Origin: Vibrio sinensis
Lineage (GTDB): Bacteria > Pseudomonadota > Gammaproteobacteria > Enterobacterales > Vibrionaceae
DNA: 64,000 nucleotides
NCBI RefSeq assembly: GCF_003605645.1
Contig: NZ_QVMU01000021.1
Coordinates: 18,617 to 82,616 of the forward strand
Reading direction: 5' to 3'
Below are positions 1-8,689 of this stretch, one piece after another. The notes below the pieces were generated by a model, which ran no database searches, was not told the DNA's origin, and saw only the letters and a list, made by a program, of their open reading frames with translations. A program made the position numbers and the translations under genes. How positions within the stretch are numbered: position 1 is the first letter of the stretch; each line of letters begins with the position of its first letter.

Positions 1-1524
1 GTTTATCATCTCGTGGTTTTTTGTGATGAAATTGCTGATGAAGAACGTAATGACCGTGTTATTGCAGAGAAGTGGGACGTGACGTTTGCTTTAGTTTATG
101 GGGATGTCGATTCTGCACTCCTTGAACAGTTGCGAGCCAATGTTCCACTGCAAGAAGCGGGTCGTAACCCCAATAAAGTCTTAGTATTAGCTCGTGCCAA
201 TAAGAGTGTTCGGGTGTTCGAACATATTGTTAGCCACCTGTCTCAAGGTATTCAACCTGATCCTAAAGAGTTGGCCGATGTCGGCTATATTCTCAGAACC
301 ACTGCAGTTTATGGTAATGGCAAGTTTGGTATTGCTGACTTTAAACTATTAGAAAATAATCAAGATTTCAGTCAGTCATTCAGTGCTCAAATGTGCGCGG
401 TTTACCTACTAAGAGAATTTAGTTTAGATTGGGTGCACTATTTAGCTAAGCAGTATGGTGGTGATAAAGCGATTTCATTGCATCGTGGCTTACAACGTTA
501 TTTAGGCGTAGGTAACGCGACAGGGTTGGGGATGGCACCCTATTTGATCAATCACCCATGTATTGTAGACCAGTGGATGACAACGCGCGAGCGTGCTATT
601 AGTGAAGTGCTTGCTATGCCATGTGAACAAAGCGAATACCTAGCTTTGGATGCGTTACTCAATAAAGGTATTCGCCATTTACAGCAAGTGATCACTATCA
701 ATAAACATCAAGCAAATCTCAATATCGTTGCCTTAGAGCACCTGGTGAATTTGAGAAAGCAGTTGAACATGTTGATGTTGCAATCGCCAAACTGGAAAGC
801 CGTTGTTGAACAGTCTCAGGCGATGAGTCTAGAGGCGCAAGAAATACTCATTTCTTGTTTAATGGAGCTTTATCCGGAAGTCGTTGACCCTTTCGAAGAG
901 CAGATGAACTGTGATGAGGCGCTATCTTTGGCCAGTGGTAAAAAAGTCTCGGATCTCATTGCGTTGTTAGAGGCAAAATATCGCTGGGCCATTGATATGG
1001 ACTTCACTCTACCAGAAAATAACTACTGGTTCTGGTATCGCTCACAAGATAAAGAAGAGCCACGTTTAGGTATTCGAGGTGAAGAGGTCGGTGAAGAACG
1101 TGAGCTCCCACTTGATATTGGTCGCCAAGTTTATCGTTTTTACCACGCTTTAAGGACATACACTGAAAGCCGCTCAGATCTAGCTGATGCTTCAATGGCT
1201 GAATTTCTGTTACATGAACCTAAACATCGTGCGATTGCACGTCGCGTATGGACGCTCGGTAACAAAGCGATGGGTGATATCCAGATGAACGTGTTACGCC
1301 AAGATGCGCTACCAATGCATTTATTGCGTTGCAAGTTGGCCATTTTTGGTGCGACGAAATTCGATCCTCGTTCTGATCGTTGGGTTCGTGTCACTTTTTT
1401 CCAAGGTTCCCCTTTACTTGATGAAATTCACGACCAAAATTATCAAGATAATTGGATATTTCCGTTACTACCTAGTGATGAATCGTTAATTCAACAATCA
1501 ACCTTTGGAGGCGCTACCCAATGA
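1..1524 (+). CDS. Uncharacterised protein, 5' end outside the window
   Basis: The reading frame is open from the first base, so the visible 507 residues are probably the C-terminal part of a longer protein; GTG codons near the edge cannot be trusted as starts. I do not recognise a characterised domain. The sequence is soluble-looking, with no signal peptide or membrane segment, and is rich in Leu, Ala and Glu, suggesting a mostly helical fold. Its stop overlaps the start of the next gene in an ATGA junction, so the two are translationally coupled and probably act in one process. The real start lies to the left and no function should be assigned from this fragment. Confidence 0.75.
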   Translation, partial: VYHLVVFCDEIADEERNDRVIAEKWDVTFALVYGDVDSALLEQLRANVPLQEAGRNPNKVLVLARANKSVRVFEHIVSHLSQGIQPDPKELADVGYILRTTAVYGNGKFGIADFKLLENNQDFSQSFSAQMCAVYLLREFSLDWVHYLAKQYGGDKAISLHRGLQRYLGVGNATGLGMAPYLINHPCIVDQWMTTRERAISEVLAMPCEQSEYLALDALLNKGIRHLQQVITINKHQANLNIVALEHLVNLRKQLNMLMLQSPNWKAVVEQSQAMSLEAQEILISCLMELYPEVVDPFEEQMNCDEALSLASGKKVSDLIALLEAKYRWAIDMDFTLPENNYWFWYRSQDKEEPRLGIRGEEVGEERELPLDIGRQVYRFYHALRTYTESRSDLADASMAEFLLHEPKHRAIARRVWTLGNKAMGDIQMNVLRQDALPMHLLRCKLAIFGATKFDPRSDRWVRVTFFQGSPLLDEIHDQNYQDNWIFPLLPSDESLIQQSTFGGATQ

Positions 1525-2252
1525 TCGTTTCTCACAATGAACTTGTTACCGCAGTGAACAAAGCATTTTTAGGGATGCGTAGAACGTGTGGTGAAGCTGA
1601 TGTGGTCGCGAATATGGTTGCTGACCTACAAATGGTAGGCTTGCACGGTGTCCATCACTTTAATAATGCGAGCAACTTTTTAAGTAAAGAAGATGATTGT
1701 CCGGTGGATATAAAAAATGTCGACAGTGGTCATTTGAATATTGATTTGCATCGATGTAGCTTAGCGTGTCATTTACCTGTGATCATGGATTACGCTATAG
1801 AGAAAATGATTGGCCAAAAGCAGATCATGATCACTTTAGAAAACTGTCACAATCGATGGCTTGCTTACAGTGAGTTGGTGAAGTTGGCCGCAAAAGGGAT
1901 TGCTTGTCGTGCCAAGTGGGAAAATGGGACTGATCCAAAAAGAACATTATATGTGCTCAATCGAGGTTGTGTCGCACCAGAACTCTATTTTTCACAAAGT
2001 CTTGAGCTAGATGACGCTGATTTACACAGAATGACGATTGAATTATCCGTGGATGATTTCTGTTTAAAAGAAAGCTCACAAGGGTATACGACTCATATTG
2101 ATGCAGCAGAGTTACAACAAGCACTCACACTTGCATGGCAAGAGGGGATCTTTGTTGACGATCACCAATGGGCGATACTCAAGCAAACAGCGACAGTGTT
2201 TCTTGTTGAAAACAGTGAACGTTCTTTAGAGGGGGCAGGAGGATTAGCTTAG
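1521..2252 (+). CDS. DUF3726-like protein, possible relative of the Ldh2 oxidoreductase family
   Basis: A 243-residue soluble protein starting at the ATG of a 4-base ATGA overlap with the upstream gene. From memory it resembles the DUF3726 family of vibrios and marine gammaproteobacteria. The N-terminal 45 residues (helix with acidic residues, then 'ADLQMVGLHGVHHF') follow the pattern of the N-terminus of malate/L-lactate dehydrogenases of the Ldh2 type, where the equivalent segment reads 'ADLRGIDSHGVAR'. The rest does not show an obvious NAD-binding signature, so enzymatic activity is not supported. It is the last gene of its operon, followed by a long non-coding stretch. Confidence 0.7.
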   Translation: MIVSHNELVTAVNKAFLGMRRTCGEADVVANMVADLQMVGLHGVHHFNNASNFLSKEDDCPVDIKNVDSGHLNIDLHRCSLACHLPVIMDYAIEKMIGQKQIMITLENCHNRWLAYSELVKLAAKGIACRAKWENGTDPKRTLYVLNRGCVAPELYFSQSLELDDADLHRMTIELSVDDFCLKESSQGYTTHIDAAELQQALTLAWQEGIFVDDHQWAILKQTATVFLVENSERSLEGAGGLA

Positions 2253-2614
2253 GTCGCTTCTGTAATGACTTGTTGTCGTATTTAAAGGTTGGCTAAGTTA
2301 AACGTCAGATCTGCTATTGTCAGGCGAGATGTGTTATTCGTGTTATTGATAGTGTTCGTACTTGCGATGTTATCAAGCATAAATAATGCAGCTCGCTTTT
2401 TCGTTATACAGAGCAATATAGCGGATAAACGGTGTTTATTAATATGATGGATGTTTGAATTAAATCGGCTGAATTTGATATAGGTGAATTCAGTGAATTG
2501 GAATCGCAGCTATATACAAGTAAATATTGAATTATTAGTAAATATTGAGAAGCACGATTTAACGATGATTTAGATAACTGGGAAATGAAGAGTTGAGTGA
2601 TATTGCAAAGAGAT

Positions 2615-2647
2615 AACACCGAAAAGTAGGCGGCTTTTCGCGGTGTT
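2615..2647. repeat. Isolated hairpin in a long intergenic region
   Basis: Inverted repeat with 12 paired bases, a two-base bulge (GC on the right arm) and a 7-base loop. There is no T run on either strand close by, so a simple intrinsic terminator is unlikely, although it sits about 360 bases after the DUF3726-like gene. Confidence 0.45.
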
Positions 2648-3091
2648 GTAACTGCAACGTGTCGATTTGGAATATCACAAACTAGTTGGGTGTCTATTCA
2701 ATCAGTCGATAGCTGTTCTTGATGCATTAAAGTATGAAGAGGAAAGTATCGTGATTGCTTTATAATTAACACACTGTTAATAAAGAATTTATTGAATTGA
2801 ATATCTTGCGTTATTTTACAGTGCGGATGTTTTTTTGTCGTGTCGTCTTTTGAAACCAAAAGCGCTTACGACCAACAGAACGAGCCATAAATATCCTTAA
2901 TTGAGTTTAGAAATCAGTACAGACGAAATTAAATTAAGTCAGATGGATTACTGATAGAAGTATGTAGTAAATTATTTATTTAGGTATAGCGAAGTAAATA
3001 GGGAACGTAGCGACATATACAAAAGCAGATGTTGGAAGTGTTAGATATTTTCTAGGATACGGAATAAATGTTTTTACATGGTGTTTAAAGT

Positions 3092-3121
3092 GGCGTAAAT
3101 GGTATAAATACCACTTACGCC
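3092..3121 (-). terminator. Hairpin downstream of the cold-shock gene
   Basis: Arms GGCGTAAATGGTAT and ATACCACTTACGCC with an AA loop and one mismatch, a 14-base stem beginning just downstream of the minus-strand cold-shock stop codon. The T run is weak, so it may act more as an mRNA 3'-end stabiliser than as a strong terminator. Confidence 0.55.
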
Positions 3122-3132
3122 AACTTCATAAA

Positions 3133-3345
3133 TTATAGCGCGATAACGTTCGCAGCTTGAAGACCTTTTTGGCCTTGCTCTACTTCGAAAGACACTTTTT
3201 GGCCTTCGTTAAGAGTTTTGAAACCTTCAGAAGCGATAGCACGGAAGTGAACGAATACGTCAGCACCGCCGTTGTCTTGAGTTAGAAAACCAAAACCTTT
3301 CTCTTCGTTAAACCATTTTACGATACCAGTTGTTTTACCAGACAT
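3133..3345 (-). CDS. Cold-shock protein, CspA family
   Basis: A 70-residue protein of standard length for single-domain cold-shock proteins. It carries both RNA-binding motifs, RNP1 'KGFGFLT' and RNP2 'VFVHFRAI', and is expected to bind single-stranded RNA/DNA as an RNA chaperone in the cytoplasm. The start is preceded by AAAGGGG, a strong ribosome-binding site. About 400 bases upstream are free of genes, consistent with the long structured 5' leader usual for cold-inducible csp mRNAs. Which Csp paralogue it is cannot be decided from sequence alone. Confidence 0.95.
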   Translation of the reverse strand: MSGKTTGIVKWFNEEKGFGFLTQDNGGADVFVHFRAIASEGFKTLNEGQKVSFEVEQGQKGLQAANVIAL

Positions 3346-3750
3346 GTGAGTCCCCTTTGATTAAATTTTATAATAAATATTCGCAATAAAATGCGTTGCG
3401 CTGAGAGCTTGGAATTATTTAATGTGATTATGAAGCTAAGGGAAACACTGAGGATTACAACAATAACGAAGATATTCTGAGGGTTTTACTATTACTTTAT
3501 TTTTCATCAATAACTCTGAACAACAGAGCGGCGACATTATTGTTTAGATACACAGTTAAGTAAAGTCTTTTTTCAAATTATTTTAATTGATTGAAATTTA
3601 TACACTTAATAATGAGGTTTGGTCAGTGTACTAGTGAGATACTACCATTAGTTAAGGATAAGATAGGATTTAACTGTGTTTGTGCCTATCATTGTTGGGT
3701 CGAGCCCGAGACTTTCTGAGGGCGACGTATCATTAAATGGATAATGTGAA
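3346..3750 (-). promoter_or_regulatory. Probable long 5' leader and promoter of the cold-shock gene
   Basis: These 405 bases lie upstream of the minus-strand cold-shock gene and also upstream of the plus-strand gene at 3751. Cold-shock genes of this family usually have leaders of about 150 bases that refold with temperature. I see AT-rich sequence and short inverted repeats but cannot place the promoter or a cold-box reliably. Confidence 0.4.
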
Positions 3751-3960
3751 ATGAATTTGATTGGTTTGCAACTGGACGATGAAGCCCAAGTTTTGGTTTC
3801 TGAACTACTTGATGGTCTAGAAGAGCAGGATGGTTGGTTTAAAATGGCAGTGCGAATGGCTGCTCAAATCGATACCAAACTGCGTGAATGTCAGTATGCT
3901 GGTTGTGTTAAATGGTTTAGCGAATCTGATTTTATCGAAAAAGAGATCGTCTATATTTAA
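3751..3960 (+). CDS. Small acidic protein of unknown function
   Basis: A 69-residue, acidic, soluble protein containing two cysteines and the C-terminal segment 'KWFSESDFIEKEIVYI'. I do not recognise the family. It has no signal peptide or membrane segment. The ribosome-binding site is weak. It stands alone between the cold-shock gene and the convergent LysR gene, and its coding potential is judged mainly from natural composition and an ATG start, so it is moderately supported. Confidence 0.5.
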   Translation: MNLIGLQLDDEAQVLVSELLDGLEEQDGWFKMAVRMAAQIDTKLRECQYAGCVKWFSESDFIEKEIVYI

Positions 3961-4024
3961 GTCTATGTAAGCCGCGATGATGAAATTGAATGGGTGATCA
4001 TCACTCATTCAATTCCGAACAAAT

Positions 4025-4927
4025 TTACTTCTGTTGCCAATGATCATTCACAAACCGCAGTCCTTGTAACCGTTCGGTGACTCGAGTGAGCACGGGCCCC
4101 CCAACATGACTACGTGACACTAAACATCCTACCGGATTTACCCACCCACCACTTTCATGAGTAACGGGTAACGCGTTGATTCTACCTTGCTTGATTTTTT
4201 CCTTTACCAACAACTCAGGCACATTTGCCCAGCCGACATTTTGTTCAACAAGATCAACAAGTGTTTGATGGGTGTTGGCATACCAAATCATGGCGCTGAT
4301 CCCGTAGGTAAACCATAACTCTTTTTTCTTTGAGCTACGATGAACACATTGACGATAGCGTTTTAAATCTGAGTCTTGAACTTGCGGGAGTTGAGACAAG
4401 TCGTGCTCCATCGCAGCAACCGTTAAAAAACGCGCTTGGCCAAGTAAGAAAAAATCCATATCAACTTTGAGTTCGCCATTTGCGTAGATGATTCCAAGGT
4501 GGGCTTTACCCGTACGCACTAACTCTTCTATGTCGAAAGTTGGAACGGATAGGATATCAAAATGGGTGATAGGGAACTCATCGGCTAGGGGAACGAGTAG
4601 GCTTAGCAACTTACTATCGATAAGGCTTTCATCAACTGCGATGATGAGTTCATGCTCATCTTCTTTGGTTAACGATGTAACTTTTTGGTCAAAATATTTT
4701 TGCTGGTGAAGAATGGATTTAGCGATAGGCAGTAATGCTTTACCGTTATCCGTCAACATTGGGATATTTTTGTCTCGACTGAATAGCTCTTGATTAATGC
4801 TTATCTCTAAATTCGCGATTGCTTGGCTTACTCCTGATTGAGCGCGTTTTAGCTTACGAGCAGCGGCGGAAAAAGAACCGCTTTCACAGACGGTGACAAA
4901 AATTTTTAGTTGTTCAAAGCTATACAT
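4025..4927 (-). CDS. LysR-family transcriptional regulator, divergent from a PACE efflux gene
   Basis: A 300-residue protein of typical LysR length. Residues 1-60 form the winged helix-turn-helix, with the family pattern 'FSAAARKLKRAQSGVSQAI', followed by a two-lobed effector-binding domain. It is divergent from the PACE transporter gene at 5177 across a 249-base intergenic region. LysR regulators next to PACE genes commonly control them (AceR-AceI in Acinetobacter), so it probably regulates the pump in response to a cationic compound. The regulatory link is inferred from position; the effector is unknown. Confidence 0.92.
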   Translation of the reverse strand: MYSFEQLKIFVTVCESGSFSAAARKLKRAQSGVSQAIANLEISINQELFSRDKNIPMLTDNGKALLPIAKSILHQQKYFDQKVTSLTKEDEHELIIAVDESLIDSKLLSLLVPLADEFPITHFDILSVPTFDIEELVRTGKAHLGIIYANGELKVDMDFFLLGQARFLTVAAMEHDLSQLPQVQDSDLKRYRQCVHRSSKKKELWFTYGISAMIWYANTHQTLVDLVEQNVGWANVPELLVKEKIKQGRINALPVTHESGGWVNPVGCLVSRSHVGGPVLTRVTERLQGLRFVNDHWQQK

Positions 4928-5176
4928 TTGAGTTCTTGATATTGAATTTTTGCATTAGATTATCACTGTTCGTGATGGCTGTTAACTTTTCTTATTGTAA
5001 TTGACTGTCATAATCGCCGCTTCTTGATGTTTTTATAAATATTTAATACCCCAACTAATTGAGGTGACTGGATGCTGACAAACGAAAGTCCTCACGAACC
5101 ACCACCTCACTACCGGAGCTTGCTGTAGCAGCACTAAGAGGAATGGGTATTGTTTATATGATTGTAGGGGAAGTTG

Positions 5177-5602
5177 ATGGGTGTTATTGAAAGAGTTTTT
5201 CACTCGGTTCTATTTGAAGTGTTAGCCATTTCATTATCCATTATTGGATTGGCTACATTTACCGATCATGATATTGGCGCATTATCAGAAACAATGATAG
5301 TTATAGCGACAATCGCGATGATTTGGAATTATTGCTTTAATTACGTGTTTGACAAAATTGTGACTGGCGAGAAAACGCAGCGTTCGATATCACTTAGAAT
5401 TGTCCATGTTATTTTGTTTGAAGCTGGCTTACTTTGCGTCACCGTGCCAGTGATGGCTTACATTCTAGGGGTTTCGATTTGGCAAGCATTTGTTATGGAT
5501 CTTGGCGTGACAATTTTTATTACGATTTACGCGTTTATCTTTAATCTTGTTTATGATCATGCTCGTGTGTTTTTCCTGAAAAGCCAGAAAGTTGCCATTT
5601 AG
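5177..5602 (+). CDS. PACE-family multidrug/chlorhexidine efflux transporter
   Basis: A 141-residue inner-membrane protein with four predicted membrane segments arranged as two repeats of the bacterial transmembrane pair domain, the hallmark of the proteobacterial antimicrobial compound efflux (PACE) family. Residue Glu14 in 'VLFEVLAI' corresponds to the essential membrane glutamate of AceI. I chose ATG 5177 over the in-frame TTG three bases earlier because AGGGGAA lies just upstream. PACE pumps exchange protons for cationic compounds such as chlorhexidine or short diamines. A divergent LysR gene upstream is the likely regulator. Confidence 0.88.
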   Translation: MGVIERVFHSVLFEVLAISLSIIGLATFTDHDIGALSETMIVIATIAMIWNYCFNYVFDKIVTGEKTQRSISLRIVHVILFEAGLLCVTVPVMAYILGVSIWQAFVMDLGVTIFITIYAFIFNLVYDHARVFFLKSQKVAI

Positions 5603-5725
5603 CCTCAGTATTTCTATGATTTTTAGCGTTGAATCGATGTGAACTTAATCCAGATTAAATCTTTTCGATAGGTTTATCAGTAATATTCATTATTGCTCAT
5701 CGCTTTGCTCATTCATTGAACAATT

Positions 5726-5762
5726 AAAAGAACAGTCACACTTTGTGTGGCTGTTCTTTTTT
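5726..5762 (+). terminator. Intrinsic terminator after the PACE gene
   Basis: Near-perfect inverted repeat (arms AGAACAGTCACAC and GTGTGGCTGTTCT) followed by a T tract; about 125 bases after the transporter stop. Confidence 0.8.
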
Positions 5763-5815
5763 GGTTCTTTACTTATGCGAACGAACAAATGAAATAAATT
5801 TTAAGAGGATTGGAC

Positions 5816-6910
5816 TTGAGTATTTTGTTTTCAGAAACCCACATTGGCAGTATGACATTAAAAAACCGCTTCGTTCGAAGTGCAACGTGGGAAAATATGG
5901 CAACGGAAGATGGCCATATGACGGATAAGCTTTACGCTATCTATGAAGAACTCGCTCAAGGAGAGGTAGGCCTAATTGTTACTGGCTACGCGAACATTGT
6001 AGAAGAAGAAAAACCAAACGCTGGCATGATGGGCATGTACGATGATTCTTTCATTGATGAGTACAAAAAGCTTACCGAATTAGTTCATATTAACGATTCT
6101 AAGATCGTGATGCAGCTTGCTTATGGCGGTACCAAAACGACTCATAATGTGGGTGAGCGTATCATCTTTGCCCCTAGCGATGTGTGTGAAAGAGGCACAC
6201 AGACGCAAGGTAAAGCCATGACTAAAGAAGAGATTGATTATATTGTTCAAGCCTTTGCTCAAGCAAGTCGCCGAGCGCAAGAGTCAGGTTTTGATGGGGT
6301 CGAAATCCATGCTGCTCATACCTATTTGATTAACCAGTTTTTAAGTCCTTACTATAACCAGCGTGAGGATGAATATGGCGGCAGTCTTGAAAATCGCATG
6401 AGATTCTTATTGGAAATCTATGCGGAAATTCGCAAGTTGGTTGGCCAGCATTATCCTATCTTAGTTAAACTGACCGCTTCTGAATTCTTTGAGGGTGGTT
6501 TAACGTTTGATGACACCCGCATCATTTGTAAAAAATTGGAAGCGATAGGTGTCGACGCCATCATTATTTCCGGCAATATTCATGGCAATGCAAGTACCAT
6601 GGTAGGGCAATCATTTGACGGCTACACACTTGAGGAAGAAGGATATTTTCATCAATATGGCGCAGTGATTAGCCAAGATGTTAATGTCCCGGTGATCACG
6701 GTTGGTGGATTGAGCGATATTGGTGCAATTGAGCACATTGCTAATACCACGAACATCCAATATTTTGCTCTTTCACGCCCATTACTGGCTGAACCACATT
6801 TGGTTAAACGCTGGAAAGATGGGGATAAAGCTGCAGTTGATTGTGAAAGATGCTCGAAATGTCGAACTAAGCGCGGTAATTTTTGTGTTGTTTACAATAA
6901 GAGAAAATAG
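5816..6910 (+). CDS. Old yellow enzyme family NADH:flavin oxidoreductase with a C-terminal cysteine cluster
   Basis: A 364-residue FMN-dependent TIM-barrel reductase. The substrate-binding histidine pair and following loop 'HAAHTYLINQFLSPYYNQR' and the 'EYGGSLENRMRF' motif are typical of the family. The C-terminus holds CERCSKC followed by C eight residues later, resembling the 4Fe-4S ligand set of the 2,4-dienoyl-CoA reductase branch, but the flavodoxin-like C-terminal half of those enzymes is absent. I chose TTG 5816 because AAGAGGA sits seven bases upstream; a TTG six bases earlier is too close. It is monocistronic with terminators on both sides. The substrate is probably an enone or related electrophile, unproven. 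Confidence 0.9.
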   Translation: MSILFSETHIGSMTLKNRFVRSATWENMATEDGHMTDKLYAIYEELAQGEVGLIVTGYANIVEEEKPNAGMMGMYDDSFIDEYKKLTELVHINDSKIVMQLAYGGTKTTHNVGERIIFAPSDVCERGTQTQGKAMTKEEIDYIVQAFAQASRRAQESGFDGVEIHAAHTYLINQFLSPYYNQREDEYGGSLENRMRFLLEIYAEIRKLVGQHYPILVKLTASEFFEGGLTFDDTRIICKKLEAIGVDAIIISGNIHGNASTMVGQSFDGYTLEEEGYFHQYGAVISQDVNVPVITVGGLSDIGAIEHIANTTNIQYFALSRPLLAEPHLVKRWKDGDKAAVDCERCSKCRTKRGNFCVVYNKRK

Positions 6911-6914
6911 AATT

Positions 6915-6946
6915 AAAGAGGCCAGCGGATGCTGGCCTCTTTGTTA
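6915..6946 (+). terminator. Intrinsic terminator after the flavin oxidoreductase
   Basis: Perfect stem AAAGAGGCCAGC / GCTGGCCTCTTT with a short loop and trailing T-rich sequence. Confidence 0.85.
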
Positions 6947-6997
6947 TTGATATGGGTGACTCATGGCTTCTATGACCATAAGCATTCGTCGCTTCGG

Positions 6998-8188
6998 TTA
7001 TAAAACAGCAGCGATCCCTTTGCATAGTGGGCCCATATTAGATTTAGTCATACCCGCAACGCTGATACGACCAGAACCTACGATGTAAATTGCAAATTCA
7101 TCTTTTAAACGAGTTACTTGCTCTTTGCTTAACCCAGAGAATGAGAACATACCATTTTGACGTTCGATAAAGCTAAAGTCTGCATCCACGCCTTCTGATT
7201 TTAGCGTCTCAACAAATAGCTCTCTCATTTCTTGAATGCGATCGCGCATTTCTTTTACTTCAGCTTCCCATTCAGCACGTAGCCCGTCGTCATTTAGAAT
7301 GTAAGTTACAACAGCACTACCGTGCGCAGGTGGGTTAGAGTAAATCGAGCGAATAATCGCTTTTACTTGAGAGAATGCAGTAGCAGCAACGTCAGCTGAT
7401 TCTGCTACGAGAGTGAAAGCGCCGACACGCTCGTTGTATAAGCCGAAGTTTTTCGAGAATGAACTCGCAACAAGAATTTCTTTATTGTATTTAGCGAAAA
7501 TACGTAGGCCAATAGCATCATCTTCGACACCTTTTGCAAAGCCTTGGTATGCAAAATCAAAGAGTGGTAGCAGTTTCTTTTCAGCAATCAGCTGAGCCAA
7601 TGCTTCCCATTCTTCTGCAGTTGGATCGATACCTGTTGGGTTATGGCAGCAGCCATGCAGTAATACAACATCGCCTTGAGAGGCTTGTTGAAGATCCACA
7701 AGCATAGCGTTGAAATCTTTATCTTTGGTTTCAGCGTTGTAGTAGCTGTATTGTGCGGTTTCTAGACCTGCCGCAGCAAATACACCGTTGTGATTTGCCC
7801 ATGTTGGATTGCTTATCCAAATTTTAGGATTGCTTAATTGGCGCTTAATAAATTCGCCAGCCACACGTAGAGCGCCAGTACCACCTGGTGCTTGTGCGGT
7901 TTTTGCTCGAGCTGATGAAATAATTTCAGAGTCGTTGCCAAATAGAAGTTTTTGAACAGCCAGTCCGTATTCAGCGGTTCCTTCGATGGTTAGGTATGAC
8001 TTAGTTTTCTCGGTTTCAACTAACGCGGCTTCCGCTTTCTTGACGGTAGCAAGAACAGGGGTTTCACCTTGCTCATTTTTGTATATACCAACACCTAAGT
8101 TAATTTTTTCAGCGCGTGGATCTTGTTTAAACTCTTCAGTGAGTCCAAGAATCGGGTCTGCGGGCGCTGCAACTACTTTTTCAAACAT
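6998..8188 (-). CDS. aspC: Aspartate/aromatic aminotransferase
   Basis: A 396-residue class I PLP-dependent aminotransferase that interconverts aspartate and oxaloacetate with glutamate/2-oxoglutarate and can also act on aromatic amino acids. Visible signatures are 'CCHNPTGIDPT', the PLP-lysine segment 'SSFSKNFGLYNERVG' and the C-terminal carboxylate-binding region 'GRISVAG'. I start it at the ATG giving MFEKVVAAPADP, which matches the family length and N-terminus; an ATG three codons upstream is also possible. It is transcribed alone. Cytoplasmic central amino-acid metabolism. Confidence 0.95.
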   Translation of the reverse strand: MFEKVVAAPADPILGLTEEFKQDPRAEKINLGVGIYKNEQGETPVLATVKKAEAALVETEKTKSYLTIEGTAEYGLAVQKLLFGNDSEIISSARAKTAQAPGGTGALRVAGEFIKRQLSNPKIWISNPTWANHNGVFAAAGLETAQYSYYNAETKDKDFNAMLVDLQQASQGDVVLLHGCCHNPTGIDPTAEEWEALAQLIAEKKLLPLFDFAYQGFAKGVEDDAIGLRIFAKYNKEILVASSFSKNFGLYNERVGAFTLVAESADVAATAFSQVKAIIRSIYSNPPAHGSAVVTYILNDDGLRAEWEAEVKEMRDRIQEMRELFVETLKSEGVDADFSFIERQNGMFSFSGLSKEQVTRLKDEFAIYIVGSGRISVAGMTKSNMGPLCKGIAAVL

Positions 8189-8689
8189 ATTCGTCATCCA
8201 TGTAAATCGAAGTGGGAAGAAATTATTCGATTATTTATACCTTTCTGACCTAGACGACACAATAGCAATCGTGCAGTAAACCTAAAAAAAATATGATTAT
8301 TCATTTTTGTTGCATCAAATCGCTATTTTTAGCATTAAACGTAAGCAAAGCTATTGAAGATTAGAGCAAGACGCTTAGTGTTTTAGCGAGACCATATCAC
8401 GCGGTTTTAGCTCTGGTATCTGCAACAGGCATACTAGGACTTTCATGACTAAAGTACTTCTCCTCTTATTTAGACGATACATCCGCAGTGCACCATTTTA
8501 ACATTTTGGCTATGTATTGAGTTAAAAGGTATATGCGATAAATGCGACAAAATTACCTGCAATTTAAGAAACAGTAGCACGATTGCTACTGATGAATTGT
8601 TTGGCGAATCAAGGATAGTGTTCGCCTCTTTGACGTGGTTACTATGTGAGCAATATGTAAACAATAATGTAACCAAGGAGTTGGCTTCA
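8189..8689. other. Divergent intergenic region, aspC and lipoprotein promoters
   Basis: About 500 bases between the divergent aspC and VWA-lipoprotein genes. It should hold both promoters. Frames present here (for example 8470-8739 minus, partly over the next gene) show no plausible protein. I see no recognisable riboswitch or operator. Confidence 0.4.

Larger units (their letters stand above)
2253..3132. other. 880-base AT-rich intergenic region without a convincing gene
   Basis: No reading frame here has a plausible start, length and composition; a 71-codon minus-strand frame at 2404-2619 looks random. Two hairpins stand out. One is at 2615-2647, with arms AACACCG-AAAAG and CTTTTCGCGGTGTT (a two-base bulge) but no T tract. 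The other, at 3092-3121, lies just after the cold-shock gene stop. The rest is low-complexity AT-rich sequence that could hold a small RNA or a decayed gene. Confidence 0.5.

Noticed and set aside
2404..2619. 71-residue minus-strand ORF in the long gap
   Set aside because: Low-complexity composition from AT-rich DNA and no plausible start context.
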